The position numbers were made by a program, and so were the translations under genes. A DNA stretch of 64,000 nucleotides from NCBI RefSeq assembly GCF_000237925.1, contig NC_031502.1, positions 32,019,914 to 32,083,913 on the forward strand, read 5' to 3'. Below, piece by piece: positions 1 through 12,754 of this stretch. This DNA is from Schistosoma mansoni. Lineage: Eukaryota > Platyhelminthes > Trematoda > Strigeidida > Schistosomatidae. Position 1 is the first letter of the stretch. The number at the start of each line of letters is the position of its first letter. The notes beneath the pieces are model-generated. The model ran no database searches and was not told where the DNA came from. It worked only from the letters and a program-made list of their open reading frames with translations.

Positions 1-588
1 ACATTCACTTGAAGTGACATGACATAAAAGATTGTATAAATAATTGGCGCCTAATCAACTATAGAATATATTAAAATATTCAATAATGGAATAATTGAAG
101 AAGGCTACTTTTATCATTTTCATTGTATACATCCATATAAGTTTCATTTTTACAATATCCTTGAAAAGAAGTTGACATTTTACAATTGTTGTTCATTATG
201 ACATTTAAACAAATAGAGTCAATGATAGAATGAAGATGATATACAGATGCTTCTATACATTTATAATAAGAACAGTTGAATATACAAGAAGATATGAAAT
301 GTTTATATAGTGACCTCGACAAAACATCAGTTTTATCAAAGATACAAATTTGATTGTGATATACTGATTAATGCATAGATAAAATCTTTTTGATTAAAAT
401 CTAAACCAAGTTTATTAAAAAATGATACCTTAAAAAAATCATGTCTGAAATGTCAAAAACAAACAAACAAACTAAAGTATGAATTCTAAACAACATGAGA
501 TGATGGTAATAAGTGTCTATGAACAAAATTACTAATGAATATTAATAGACTTTTTTAATTCATTGAGACTAAGTTTTTTATTTTATAT

Positions 589-687
589 ACGCACTTCTGA
601 GGAGTCCCACGATAGGACGAAACGGCAGTCCAGTACTTCCTGGTTTTCCATGGTGGTCTAGCTTAAATTGACTCCTGATCTCAACTA
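589..687 (+). repeat. Second tRNA-like repeat (S1), 3' part with hammerhead-like motif
   Basis: GCACTTCTGAGGAGTCCCAC, then GATAGGACGAAACGGCAGTC, then CAGTAC. This has the order stem I, CTGAGGA, stem II GTCC/GGAC, GAAAC, short stem III, GTC, stem I. The rest, CATGGTGGTCTAGCTTAAAT, is the usual 3' part of this family. Confidence 0.65.
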
Positions 688-3000
688 TATAAATATATAT
701 TAAATTTTTTTTGGGGGGGATGATATTTCGTCATGGATATTCTTCAATTGATAAGCTCGTTGAAAATTAAATATTATTTGATAGGTTGATTGTCTTAGTT
801 GTAAAGTTCTTCAGTAGCGTGTACTTACAATGTTCATAGATGTAAAGTCAAAATTATTTAGGTCTCTAAGTTAGCATAAGACCAGTATAAAAATGTATAT
901 AAAGTTTTCTTTGGTTTTTAATGATCTATTAGTTGAAATCAGTTACTTGCGAAAATCATGGTTAGTCAAGTAAATCATAATAAAATTCGACTGTTGCCTA
1001 ATAGATATTGAAATCAACAAGTCTTATACAGAAAGAAGACAACTGAATATGTCTATATATATATATAAACTTTCAATATCATATTTTGTATTACTTCACA
1101 TTTTTTATCTGCTCTTAACAAGATAATAATCCATTAGGAAATCTTTGGTTGCAGTTAAAACAAAGGCGACATTTTAACGGAACTATGACTGTAGTTTTGG
1201 TTTTTCGACAAATCTTTGGGTAAATAAACTTCAGCTAATCTTAAATCAGTTTAACTACCCTAATTTAGCATATGCATGTTAACTGAATAGAATTGAAAGA
1301 CGGCTTTATGAAAAAACACTGTTCTTCATTATGAAGAGTGAATATTTTTCCAACTGTTATTTATGAAGCACGAAGACAAAATGGGTTAAGATCTTAGATT
1401 GGGACTGATACTTATCTGGTCTGAAAGGCATTAAAACAGCATTATATAATACTTGCAGGATATTTCGTATTACTGCAACTAACTCTTTAGTACTTGGTTC
1501 TTTAAAAAAGTCGAATATTCACCGATATGAAAATCATGCTGGTGTTAGTTAAGACGGTTTTATTATTTCTATCCTTGAAACTAAATAGAAACATTTTGAA
1601 TGGCTTTTCATTGTGAAATCCTACTACATCAATACTAAAAATATTGTATTACATCTGTTCCTCATAACTGGTAAATGGTGGGCTAAATATGTAAGGAAGC
1701 CGCGTCCGATTTCATCTACCTGTAATGGATTGACTATTTTAACTAAATGTATAAAAAATCAGTTCATCAGATGTATGGCTACTCAAAGGAGAGAACATTT
1801 ACTGACTTGTTTTAAAGTAGACAAAATAACATATATTAGATAATTTAAAATAAACAATTATTCAACAACAGATTGATAAATCACTTCGAACACAATTTCT
1901 ATGTTTTTTATCATTCATCAAATATAGTTTAACTATACATCACTCTCATAGATCTGTTTCGAAGGTAGATTAAATTAGAATAGTAATCTAAATGCGGTAG
2001 TATCTTTTCTTTGCACATTTTTCCTTAAGTTTTTTATTGGGCTTTGTTTAATTCCTTGTGATATGTTTGATCAAGGAATCTTCACAATTAAGGCTCAACA
2101 TGACTTCCTCTTTTTCTCATTATTGAAGTTGTTACCCTCTTTGAGATGTCAAGTGTTTGTAGGTAGTTGATAGCGATTTCTAGACCAGATGTTTTCGTTA
2201 TTTGATACTTATCAATAATAAACAAATGTAATATTGAGAAAGACGACAATCACCGATAAACTCGAACCAGAGTCGCCAATTTTGTAATTTTAGGCGTCAT
2301 TACTAAAGTATTTGAATGGCGACTGACCTCTTTCTTTAACTTGCAGATTTCAAACACAAACAAACATATATATGACAAAGAATATTACTGTATATTTGTT
2401 TATATAATTCACCTTACTAACTGTGATTCTAAATCAAAAAGAATCGTTAAAAAGCAATTTGTGAACTTTTATTACCAAGGTATTGGATGGCATGGCTTAC
2501 TGAACATGATATATTTTAACAAGTCAACATGTTCTGTCTGTTTTACTGCATTTTTCTTCTTAGGCGTCTTCACTCAATCTTTCTGAGATTTGTTTTCTTC
2601 AAGTGCTTAATTCATTTTGTTCACATAACATACTCTTTCAAGGATCCTAACTACGTCCTTCTGAAGGAATAAAATGGTCATGGTATTTTTTTGCCAAAAG
2701 CAATCTTTTTTATAATCATTCGATCATCTCTAGAGACTGTGCTTCTAAATAACCGTTTATTAATGCTACAAAAAAACTTTTGCTTGTATGCAGTACTGAT
2801 CAAACTAAAATTATGTATTAATATGAATCGCACTTTTACTTGTGTCATAAAACTTGGATATTGAGGTGACAATTTATATAACTGTTATTACCAAAACATT
2901 CAGTTAAATGAACTATGACCATATTGTTCTGATGAAAAGGTAAAATGAAATATATCTACTCACTAAATAAAGTTTCACGAATTTTCTCTTTTTCAAGAGT
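688..3000. other. No gene seen
   Basis: AT-rich sequence. Short open frames at 1613, 2341 and 2678 have no protein features or splice context I trust. No repeat family recognised. Confidence 0.5.
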
Positions 3001-3040
3001 TCAACTGTCAGAAACGAAATTCAACTGTCAGAAACGAAAT
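3001..3040. repeat. Tandem duplication, 20 bp x 2
   Basis: TCAACTGTCAGAAACGAAAT occurs twice in a row without change. Confidence 0.9.
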
Positions 3041-3066
3041 TCAAGGTTTACCAGATAATAACTTTT

Positions 3067-3070
<4 letters not shown>

Positions 3071-3106
<36 letters not shown>
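3071..3106. repeat. AT microsatellite
   Basis: A run of alternating T and A of about 34 bases. Similar runs lie at 5569-5594, 9951-9966 and 42380-42417. Confidence 0.9.
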
Positions 3107-3107
<1 letters not shown>

Positions 3108-3146
3108 CTACATTGTGTTTTAAGATTAAAGTGAACTGACAAATAT

Positions 3147-3507
3147 TGTAGTGCCGTGCATCGTTAATCGTTCACCTCGATAACCGTTATAATTCCAATC
3201 TTAACGGTGCATAAAATCAGAAGGCAAAGAGAACTTGCAACTACAGTTTATTGTCAAATAACACAGGCCAGAACCTGAGCGAATATCAACGAGCGAGAAA
3301 GCAGCAAGCAAGTAAACGAACGAGTAACAAGCAATTACATAGGCAATTTATGATCAAATTTAATAAGGGCTTAGCAAAACAAAACAAAAGCTGATAATAG
3401 GATTTGTGTGCTTACATATATGTGGGAGGAGTAGAGTCATCGAATGATACTCAACCAATCAACATTTTGGCTAGAGTGTCATGTGTTCTAGTGGTCGTAA
3501 CAGTACA
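3147..3507 (-). mobile_element. Solo LTR-like element
   Basis: About 361 bp with TGTA at one end and TACA at the other. On the minus strand a CAATAAACTG poly(A)-like signal occurs about 100 bp before the end, and a promoter-like region precedes it. No clean target duplication is visible. This is probably a fossil LTR; family not assigned. Confidence 0.45.
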
Positions 3508-4138
3508 AAGAATATGCAAATCTCCATCAACCAAATGACGATGTCTGTTAAACAAGTTAATAAAAAGGGCTTAACCAAAATTAACCATAATCGAAATTGA
3601 TTGTAGGATGGTTGCTATAATATATATTTCTACACAAATGTTTTGTTTAATTGAATTCTGTTTAAATAAAAGTGCAATATTATGTAATAAATAAAAGGAA
3701 ATGATCACCTTAATCAAGACTTGTGAAAGCTAAAACAATATCTTTATTTCAATGAATTCGATCGTGAAACTTACCATGTAATTCTGTGCTCATAACATAT
3801 TGAACTGTATGTGCAGGTTTTGAAGTTCTTGGTACTTGAATATTTTTCATTTGTGATATAAAGAACGAAAGTTTTAAAAAAAAATTTATATCAATATTGT
3901 AATATTTGGAAAATTAAAGTCCTTACGTGATTTTTATATCAACTAAGGACCTCATACTTTACTCTATTTCAGTTGTCCCACTATCAAATATACTTGATTT
4001 ATTGTAGCATTTTTTTCTAAAGCCCCCATATATTCGTTTATATTGTGTATATTATATTCCATATTTTGATTAAGAAATATATTTTCCAAGAGCTACACTT
4101 GATTTATAATCTACTTAGGTAGTTTTGTACAAACTAAA

Positions 4139-4218
4139 TGCGCACTGCTGAGGAGTCCCACAATAGGATTTTTTTAAACATGATGGTCTAGCTTTAATTG
4201 ATTCATGATCTCAACTAT
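4139..4218 (+). repeat. S1 repeat, internally deleted
   Basis: TGCGCACTGCTGAGGAGTCC, then a deletion that removes GAAAC and the cleavage site, then ATGATGGTCTAGCTTTAATT. Hammerhead part not functional. Confidence 0.65.
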
Positions 4219-4461
4219 TAAAAACTAAATATTATTTTAAAATAATTTTCAACACTTACTAAAAGAACTATGAGGAATTTCAAAAAGTAAGAAGTGCTGG
4301 ATAGCTATTCAGTTTAGGATTATTACTCCATGTTAGTAAGCAACATAAATCTAACCAGATATTAAAGTTTAAATATTCAAATATTGCACTAGATATGATA
4401 TACTACACTTCTCCAACTTGAATTACTATAGGTTAGTGTGCATTATATATATAACATAATT

Positions 4462-4824
4462 AGCTGACAAGTGGACTGAGCCATGTTGGTAGGTGTAGAC
4501 TAACTGGTTGGGATCCGCTAGATGATAACAACCGATTGTTAGAAACCTTGAATGAGATGGCTCGAAGTCATTTGCAATGGCGAAGTTGCATCCACTCTTT
4601 GTGTTCTCCCAAATTCTAATCTTCTGAATTCTTCATGTCCCTATCTTTTTTCTCTTTTCAAATTTATTTCACTGGATTATACTCCTTGAATAACATCTTC
4701 AAACCCTAATGTTTGCGATTACTACTTACACTCTTACTACTTCTACCACTATGAGATTTGAATCGACAACTGCATGTCTATGCTAATGTGGTAAGGCAAC
4801 TCGAACTGATGTATGTATGTACAA
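4462..4824 (+). mobile_element. LINE-B 3' end, 5'-truncated
   Basis: Matches the last part of LINE-B at 58424-58770: GACAAGTGGACTGAGCCATG, then TTGGTAGGTGTAGACTAACT, then the 3' UTR with TTCTTCATGTCCCTATC and GGCAACTCGAACTGATGTA. The GACT tail is not present, so the 3' end is eroded or cut. A few base changes break the frame. Confidence 0.85.
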
Positions 4825-4989
4825 ATTCTTTAAAACTTTACATTACATAATTGTTTTAATCATTTCCAATTGTTTATAGATAGTATATTCATTTGTTATA
4901 ATATAAATTATAAATAATATTCAGATTAATATATTGTTTAGACTTTATTGAAATAATTATATAATAGTTTTAGTCTAACTAGATTATTT

Positions 4990-5039
4990 GTAGTAGTAGT
5001 AGTAGTAGAGTAGTAGTAGTAGTAATAGTAGTAGTAGTA
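4990..5039. repeat. Trinucleotide (TAG/GTA) microsatellite
   Basis: About 16 units of GTA/TAG with one broken unit and an AAT variant. It follows the LINE-B fragment by about 170 bp. Confidence 0.85.
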
Positions 5040-5566
5040 ATCAAGACGAGCATTTTTTTTGTTCATTTCGTAACTAATCAACTAGTTAAAGTGACAGATT
5101 TAATGTGTGGTCTATTACAATAAAATGAATAATTCTTGGATAAACCTACAGTTATCTGTTTATCAAGTCTATATACAAGTCTATATATATACACACACAC
5201 AATATATATATACATATATACATAAATTGAACACTGTCTAAACTTAATGAATTATACGCCTTTAATGTATCATAAATACATTCGTTCACGCATAGTGATG
5301 TAATATTAAACGATTAAACTATATGACAACTATGTTATACCTGAGTAAATATTATAAATTAACTATTTATGAAATATATAAAATAATGCCAATATTACAA
5401 ATTCACTATTCCATAACTTAAGTGGAAAAACTTTACAGAACTAAAAGTGTCGATATCCGGAGTTTAAAAAAAATCTGATAGGAAAATATATCTCTAATTG
5501 ATTTCGCCTATTTTCAGTTGATTTATTTGCTAGATCACTTGTTTTTACAGTAATGATGTTAGATAG

Positions 5567-5598
<32 letters not shown>

Positions 5599-5973
5599 TC
5601 AGGATAATGATGATGATGGGGATGCTTAGTTGTTATTCATCTATAATATATAAGTGGGAAAACATAAAGATTTATTATGATAGTAGCTACCAATATTATT
5701 ATTACTAATATTATAAAACAATATTATATTTGTAATGAGTATGTTATAGTTGCATGAGTAAAAATAAGGATTAATGATATTTCGTCATTCAATTTAACTA
5801 TCTTCGTCAAAGAGTTTATATAGCCAATCAAATTAAGACAAATCTAAATAATGTCGAAGATCAAAACAGAATATTTTGTTAAATTAAAAGATTAAATAAG
5901 GTTAGCTTAAACATTGAAACCTCAGAAATTCTAATTTGTACACATTGTAATTTTACAAATAAATTCATCAATT

Positions 5974-6014
5974 CACTTGGTATTGTTTGTTTGAATCTTC
6001 CCATCTTTGCTTAA
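5974..6014 (+). repeat. Sm-alpha terminal-repeat fragment
   Basis: AATTCACTTGGTATTGTTTG then TTTGAATCTTCCCATC is the terminal inverted-repeat sequence of the Sm-alpha family here, joined directly to CTTTGCTTA from the far side of the hammerhead. Internal part missing. Confidence 0.6.
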
Positions 6015-6254
6015 ATTTATCAGTGTTTATATTATGACTAAACAATTCAATTCTTAATCTATACATAATTAATAAATCAAACTTAATGGCATTGACAAGC
6101 AAAGAATTTACTTTTCAGTTCATTTCAAATAGATTATCATCGTTGATAAAAAATTGAATAATATGATCTTTTTAAAAACAAATCACATTTGATTAAGAAA
6201 AATGAGGTAAACATGCATATTATCAGAATGAGGCTTTGTTGAGATTTTAGTTTT

Positions 6255-6515
6255 TTTAATAGTTGAATTCATGAGTCAATTAAAGCTAGACCATCATGTA
6301 TGGACGGTAGCGCAATTTCATGGATTAGTTGAAGTTAGACACTCAGTTGTCTAAAGGTTAGGCGTTCACGTGAGAGATTGATAGGTCATGAGTTCGAATA
6401 TCTCAATTGGTATCGTAGATGCGCACTGCTGAGGAGTCCCATACTAGGGCGGCTATCTAGTGCTTCCGTATTCCCCAGACGGTCTACCTTTAAATGATTC
6501 ATGAATTCAACTATC
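6255..6515 (+). repeat. S1 repeat with inverted 3' end on its left
   Basis: The left 40 bp (GAATTCATGAGTCAATTAAA) is the complement of the family 3' end. It is followed by a plus-strand copy with tRNA-like CTCAGTTGTCTAAAGGTTAG and GAGTTCGAATATC, then GCGCACTGCTGAGGAGTCCC and the 3' end. GAAAC is lost from the hammerhead-like part. The inverted ends parallel the architecture of Sm-alpha. Confidence 0.65.
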
Positions 6516-7289
6516 AAACATGCATACATCATACATATATGTATAAATTTTCTTCCGTTGAATACCATTGTTATTAATTCGTTCATATATAAATTTTAAA
6601 TATATTATTTAATTGTTTTTCAAGAAAAATACATATCATGATTATGTTTGTTTTGTGTGTTACTATATCAACACAATAATGATAATAAATCTATGTCGTT
6701 TTTGGAAGGCTTGTATCCCTCGAACTTTTCAATCTAATTTAATTGTTTTTCACAATTTCCCTTTTATTTCTGTTATTATCTCCTACTTTTTTAATTCTAC
6801 TTATTATTATTATTACTAGAATTGAGGCAGCGAAATCCCATGATTTCATTTCATTATAAACATAATATTTAATTATGAATTTAATATAACAAACATAGGA
6901 ATTTAGTGAGTAAGTATAATATATTATGAATATATAGGGAAATTATTATTTTATTTTGTTAATTAAATTCCGCCCAAAATGTTATTGAATAAACAATACA
7001 ATGATAATGAGGTTTTTTATTTTTTATTTTACCCCCCCCCCCAAAAAAAAACCAATGTTTCACTTAGCACTACAACGCTCGTATCATTTTTCAAAAGTAA
7101 CATAAAATGAATATGAATGCTTAATCGATTGTATCTAATAAGTTCATATCATACCACAGAGTTATCATTATGAAGAGTACGGGTAAAGAAAAAAGCTTCA
7201 CAATTCCATATTTAGCTTATATACCAAATAAAGAATAAGCTTTAAGGGTTGAGCTTATTGATAATGCATATTTCATATTTGGATTGGTT

Positions 7290-7385
7290 ATTTGAATGTA
7301 GATACATGCAGCTGAAGAGTCTTGAAATGGGGCGAAACGCGCTTCCTGGATTTTATTGCAAGTCATGATCCATTTCTGCATACAT
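7290..7385 (+). repeat. Sm-alpha hammerhead fragment
   Basis: A decayed plus-strand hammerhead at 7300-7362: CTGAAGA core and GAAAC are kept, the cleavage triplet reads TTC, and stem II is mispaired. No tRNA-like part is seen. Confidence 0.6.
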
Positions 7386-7769
7386 TAATATATACACTTG
7401 AACCTGTTACTTTCTCACTGTTGTGAACATTGTAATTTTCTTGTAATGATTTCATTTAATGATATACAATTCAGCTACATAATTTAAACGCCTACATTTA
7501 TATTTATATATTTACATTTTAACGTCTAAGAAGAATAGAAAGAACTTGCTGAAACCCTGTATACTTAAAATTCTATAATAAAATTTAAAAAAAATGTAAT
7601 ATTGAATATGAGACTACTAATTTAACCGTTAAAAGTAACATTATTTATTTGATAAAGTACATTTTCATAGTTATTTTTTCGTATTACTAACAGACAAAGC
7701 AACTCATAGTTCCACTATTTAAAATTGATTATTTTGTTCAGTAAATTGTAAGATTAGTTCCTTAAAATG

Positions 7770-8190
7770 TATTCAAACAAATAGTTACTTGGTAAGCAAA
7801 GATGGATAGTGGCTAACAGTGTAATCCAGGACGCGCATTTCGTCCTGTTTGAGATTCGTCAGCTGGATGTACCTGCATCTCAGAGTTCATGTTCACTTTG
7901 GGACTCGAACCTAGTACCGTTCGCTTCAAACGCCATCGCTCTATTCAATCAGCTATTGAGTCCTGATAGCCACGTGCTTGTGCAATGGGGTGTTGCACTT
8001 ACTAGTTGTTGTTTACGCGTTCTGGATTCTACTGCTAACAACTATCCAGCTTTGCTTATAAAGCTTGTTACTTCAGGCAATATCGAGGAAGTACGCACAG
8101 GATGCACATAGGCCAACAAGAAACTGATCGATTGCAGTCCTAAATAACAATGTGAAAATACAAGTAAACAACAACAAGGGAATAAGTTAC
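7770..8190 (-). mobile_element. Sm-alpha hammerhead element, rearranged
   Basis: On the minus strand: tRNA-like region (B-box-like GGTTCGAGTCCC around 7908-7919, A-box region near 7950), then the hammerhead at 7816-7876. To the right (8003-8190) is a second module in plus orientation bounded by GTTGTTGTTTAC and GTAAACAACAAC inverted ends. So one copy is joined head to head with a partial one. Confidence 0.75.
7816..7876 (-). ncRNA. Hammerhead ribozyme motif, best stem I in the window
   Basis: Minus strand: stem I CCAG/CTGG perfect, core CTGACGA, GAAA, and cleavage site GTC after a short stem III (ATGCGCGT). Outer stem I GCAG pairs nearly with CTGT. Stem II is weaker (TCT with GGA). It matches the schistosome Sm-alpha hammerhead layout known to self-cleave. 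Activity of this copy is inferred only. Confidence 0.75.
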
Positions 8191-11100
8191 TTGGTTCATA
8201 ATTTTATTTTTATCATATATATTCATTTATAATTTAGGAATTATCCAGCTTGATCATCCGTACAACTATATGTTGTCAAAATGTTTAAGCTTTCATAATA
8301 CATAAAACCATGTGGTTCATTGTGTGAGTTTAATAAGACTAACGTCGAGTAAGGGATATCTAACAGGATTAAGTTATTGAAAGAGTAACTTCAAAAGAAT
8401 GTCTAATAAAAACAGAAAAGGATCTGGACAAAACTGTCATTTTTATATGATAACATAACATAACACAACATACATAACATTGAATAAAATAAACAATATA
8501 ACCATTCGATAGTAAAATGACAAAATAACGTTGATCTGAAACAGATATTTCAGCTAAAACAATTGAATGAATTTATTTCACTACATATGGAAAACGTTTT
8601 TCGATTTTCCTTTGTAAATATTTTCGAAAAGTGGTAGTTTTTATATACAGTCGTTTGGAATATCTCATACAAGATGATTGTTTATCACACTCTGAATATA
8701 TGAATACTGACCCTATTAGCGAAGCAACTTAGCATGAGAGACACACTGATGATGAATTTTTCCTATATGATAAAGGTTTTGATATAGCATGTCCAAAAGA
8801 TAGATAAAATAGCGTTCAAAACGACAATCAACTCACTTCTCAACAGGAAAAAAGACATTAAATTACTTTTCTGGACAGACTTTTATGTCGAAGGGGTGAA
8901 GAACCTATAAAATGATCAGCTAATGCAAAACTTACGTGAATTGGTTACCATCTGAACTACCACAGTTTTTGTCAGCTGAATTACCAGGACGGCTTGTCTA
9001 GGTCTCTCTTAGAAGAAATTCATTTCATTCACATTGTAGATGCCATTAAAGACGATACAAAACTGCTAAATAATATACTGTTTTTAAATAAACATCTGTT
9101 AAAGTTTAGAAATCGACAAAAAAGTCAGTCAACATCAAAATACTTTCTTGATTCCCTTGTAAAGTCAAAGTTTTAGATTGGTTTATTGTACATACCAAAA
9201 TCTGGTAGCATAATGTTTGAACAAAGATTGAAAACAGTTTTCGAGAAAACATATTAAATTGTATCAAATTAATTGTAGTTGAAAAACAAATCTCATGATT
9301 TCACATAGGCTACAGCATCGCACAAAATAAATAAATCATATTCCACTTCAATTAACATACTTTTGTTAAGTTACATAAATAGTAGGAGGTAACAGAAGAA
9401 TAAAATCATGAGTGATGGGGCATGTATTCAAATAGCTTCATAACCACCTTGTGTCAAATACAAAACATAGAAAAGCATATTTTTCTGTAGGGAAACATAA
9501 ATTGAAACAGGTGATAGAATAGATCGCCAAACAGATTTCGGTGTTTTGTATGTACATTTTCAAGGACTCATTGTCAAGTTTATGGAAGCCTAGGACATAA
9601 GAATTTACATTATTTTCGTTTACAATCCTTCCTAACCTTGAAAATTCTACGGTAATCTTCAATCCATTCTAGGATATATCATGGTATCGGAAATTTTTAT
9701 CTTCCCATTTCACTTATTTTTCTTTGTACTAATTTGATCCATTGGTATAGCTGACCTCCCTATGTCTTAATATTTAAATGTTTAAACAGACCTCGAAAGA
9801 ATAGTTTCAGATTCGTAGCTACGATACATCAAATTTTTTAAATCAAGTCCGGTTTTCCATTACAATATCGAAATTTTTTGAGGACTCAACATCTGTGAAT
9901 GAAATGAAATAATAGTGAGTTGTTTAGACTGAGTTAAAAAGAATAAACATATATATATATATATATAACCGGAGGCACATTAAGAGGAGATTAGTATAAG
10001 ACAATTAAACATTTGTATCCATGGTAGAAAGTCACGGAGTACTGTCTGTTTTAGCTAACGAGACACAAACACTAAAATACTAGATTTGAAACTACCTGTC
10101 GACATGTGTGCGTGTTTGAATATATCATTTGACAGTTGAAAGATGTGAAATGTATGCAAAATACTTAGATTTTCACTCACACCATTCAGGAAAACACGTA
10201 ACCTGCTTGAGTTTATGTTTAATTAAATCATATTATATGTGACATTTAAACATATCAATGAATCATTAAAGCAGTGAATTAACCCCAATAGGTAGAGGTA
10301 CATAAAGTTACTTCAATTAGTATATCTATGAATACAGTGATGAGCAAACTTCATGGTAAAGTATCTTGAAATATGACACTGACAATAATAATAATCAACG
10401 ATAATTCTCTGTAAGTTCCACATCAGGATATTCGATAACATAATAGTTGCATTTCATATTCTCATCTAAGCATATCACTAAACTAGAAATTTTCTGACCA
10501 TCAAAAATTAAGTGATTACTTCATATCAGTAATGATAATACTCTCAGCATCAACTAGGAATTATTGACAGTTTACTTGTTTTTGCTTACTAAATTAATTT
10601 CGGACCCAAAAAACTAACTAGTTTTCTTAATCTGAAACTAGGTACCAAATGACCACAAAAAAACTTTTTTTCCAAGAAACATTTCACTATACTCACAAAT
10701 TGTCTCAAAGCGACGTCAATAAGAATTTGAGAAATAAAATAAGATTTTACTTCAATTTTTCTGTATTGTTACATATCATTGTCTATAATCATTTAACTTA
10801 TTATATTTTGTCACATTTTCCGACCATTCTCATACTGTACTAATGATATAACTGAATGAATGAGTGTAATAGTAACTATTAGATAGACCAATAATCCAAT
10901 TCTGACAGTTTTAAATTATTATTTCACCTTGTTCTATTCATATTCTTATAAGGTTATAGATAACTAAAAAAAAAACAACAATCATAACATGCTTATAGAA
11001 TATTTATCAGTTATATTACCATTTCATATGTCACTGTAACAATAGTAGTAATACTACTACTAATACTACCAATACTACTACTACTAATAATAATATGCTT

Positions 11101-11328
11101 GTTATTTTTCAAAAGATAAAATCTTTTATTTGTATAACTTGGTTTATTTAAATTTTTTTGTTGTTGTTAGGACAACTAATCTTTACTGTCAACTTTGTTT
11201 AGTTCTAAAATCAATTAAAATGAACTAATCTGTAAAACTTATTATTATTCTATGTATTAATTATTTGGATAAATATATTATTTACTGAATAGATTCTGTG
11301 TATTATGCCAAAGGGAAAGTTTTATTTT
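8191..11328. other. No gene seen
   Basis: AT-rich, about 3.1 kb. The open frame at 8994-9176 (EEIHFIHIVDAIKDDTKLLN) has a less biased composition than most and could be a coding relic, but I do not recognise it. AT run at 9951-9966. Confidence 0.45.
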
Positions 11329-11543
11329 GATGGAGTTTTGTTTTCTGAGATGGATGTTTTGGTCGTGGAGCTTTCATCGTCCTTCTGAACGACATCATCA
11401 ACACAAACTTCACTTCTACCCGAAGTCTGCTAATGATATCGTTCAGAAGGACGGTGAAAGCTCCACGACAAAACTATCCAGTTCAGAGAACAAAAATTCA
11501 TCAAAATCAACCACTTGAGCTACAAATCTTCTCCACCATCTCG
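11329..11543 (+). repeat. Fold-back repeat F1, copy 1
   Basis: Arms of about 70 bp in inverted orientation: GTCGTGGAGCTTTCATCGTC then CTTCTGAACGACATCAT on the left, and ATGATATCGTTCAGAAGGAC then GGTGAAAGCTCCACGAC on the right, separated by about 30 bp. A conserved right flank (ATCAACCACTTGAGCTACAA) is shared with copy 2. No gene inside is supported. Confidence 0.75.
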
Positions 11544-11952
11544 AAAAACTTTATATTCATTAGAATAACTAAAATAAACTAATTTGAAAGGATCAAAATA
11601 CATTAGAAAGATTTTAAAACATATAAAGAAAGATGAACAGTAGAAATGCTAAATATATGGGCAAAGAAGAATAGCTTGAACAGAAAGGATGGTATTGAAC
11701 TAACAACTACTTGACAAATATTCGTTAACAAGTCATTGAACCCATTCTTTATCTAATCTGTTTATTTCACATGTATCGTTATTCTAAGTGAAATTAATGT
11801 GGGTTATTTTAGCAATACAATTATGATTTGATAATTCTCATTTTACATGCACATCAATGTCTCAGAAACAATTTTTAAACCTTTAACATGTACTTTTATT
11901 CCTACTTAATATAGAAACAAATTAACATCGAATTTAAACTATTGAGAACTCG

Positions 11953-12163
11953 AATTCACTTAGTATTGTTTGTTTGAATCTTCCCATCGATGTTTAGGAC
12001 TGCAACTGGATAACGCGATGGCATTTGAAGCGAAAGGTAGTGTGTCCAAGTCCCAGAGTGAACATCAACTCTGAGATGCAGGAACATTCAGCTGACGAGT
12101 CCTAAGTAGGACGGAACGCTCGCCCTCGATTACACTGCTAGTCACTAGCCATCTTGGCTTATC
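11953..12163 (+). mobile_element. Sm-alpha hammerhead element, internally deleted
   Basis: Terminal repeat AATTCACTTAGTATTGTTTG, then a jump into the tRNA-like region (GGATAACGCGATGGC), then a hammerhead at 12078-12138. The core reads CTGACGA but GAAA is GGAA and the cleavage triplet is lost, so it should be inactive. Confidence 0.75.
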
Positions 12164-12559
12164 AATAACTCATTCTTACACATACAAACGCACACACAGA
12201 ATTCACTCATTTATTTATTTTCACACTGTGAACTTTTTACGTGATTCTCATTAAACTATCTCACCTTATCCTATTTACTAAAGTCAATATCTAAATATGA
12301 TTGGATTAACACAGTATAGATTTGATCTGATTTGATTATTAAACACTATATATTTCTTTGATGATTTTGATGTAGATTATTACCCTGAGGATATTTAGAC
12401 AAGTTTGTTGGACGAAATGTTGGAATTCTTAAAATTTCAATCACTGAAATTATTTAAAATATAATTTCCACATGTAACAACTTTTCTATACTCGGCGCCC
12501 AATATTTGTCGAACTGTTCGTCCTAATATTGACAAATATTTGTATAAACTAATTTATAT

Positions 12560-12710
12560 TAGCAGTATTTAATCACTTTTATAAATTTCGATAAAGCAGT
12601 GAGGAAGACGGAGTTGATCTGAAAAAAGTCTGTTATATAGTTACAAAATGTCTAGCATAAATACATCAGTTATTTCTTCAGATCAATTCCATCTTCTCAT
12701 TGCTTTATCG
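12560..12710. repeat. Short inverted-repeat element with 14-bp flanking duplication
   Basis: 151 bp between two AAACTAATTTATAT direct repeats (12546-12559 and 12711-12724). Inside, TTTCGATAAAGCAGTGAGGA and the rest of a 37-bp arm (from 12587) pair with the complementary arm ending CATTGCTTTATCG. It looks like a MITE or a retroposed fold-back; family not recognised. Confidence 0.6.
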
Positions 12711-12754
12711 AAACTAATTTATATCATAATAATCATTACTCTGTACTTTTTTTA

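Noticed and set aside
7809-8111. 100-codon plus-strand frame (SSCSLWDSNLVPFASNAIAL)
   Set aside because: Antisense of the tRNA-like and hammerhead part of an Sm-alpha repeat; the same peptide-like pieces appear wherever the repeat occurs.
8994-9176. 60-codon frame, possible small gene
   Set aside because: Composition is protein-like but there is no homology I recognise, no conserved neighbour, and upstream frames are broken. Noted only in the gene-free stretch.
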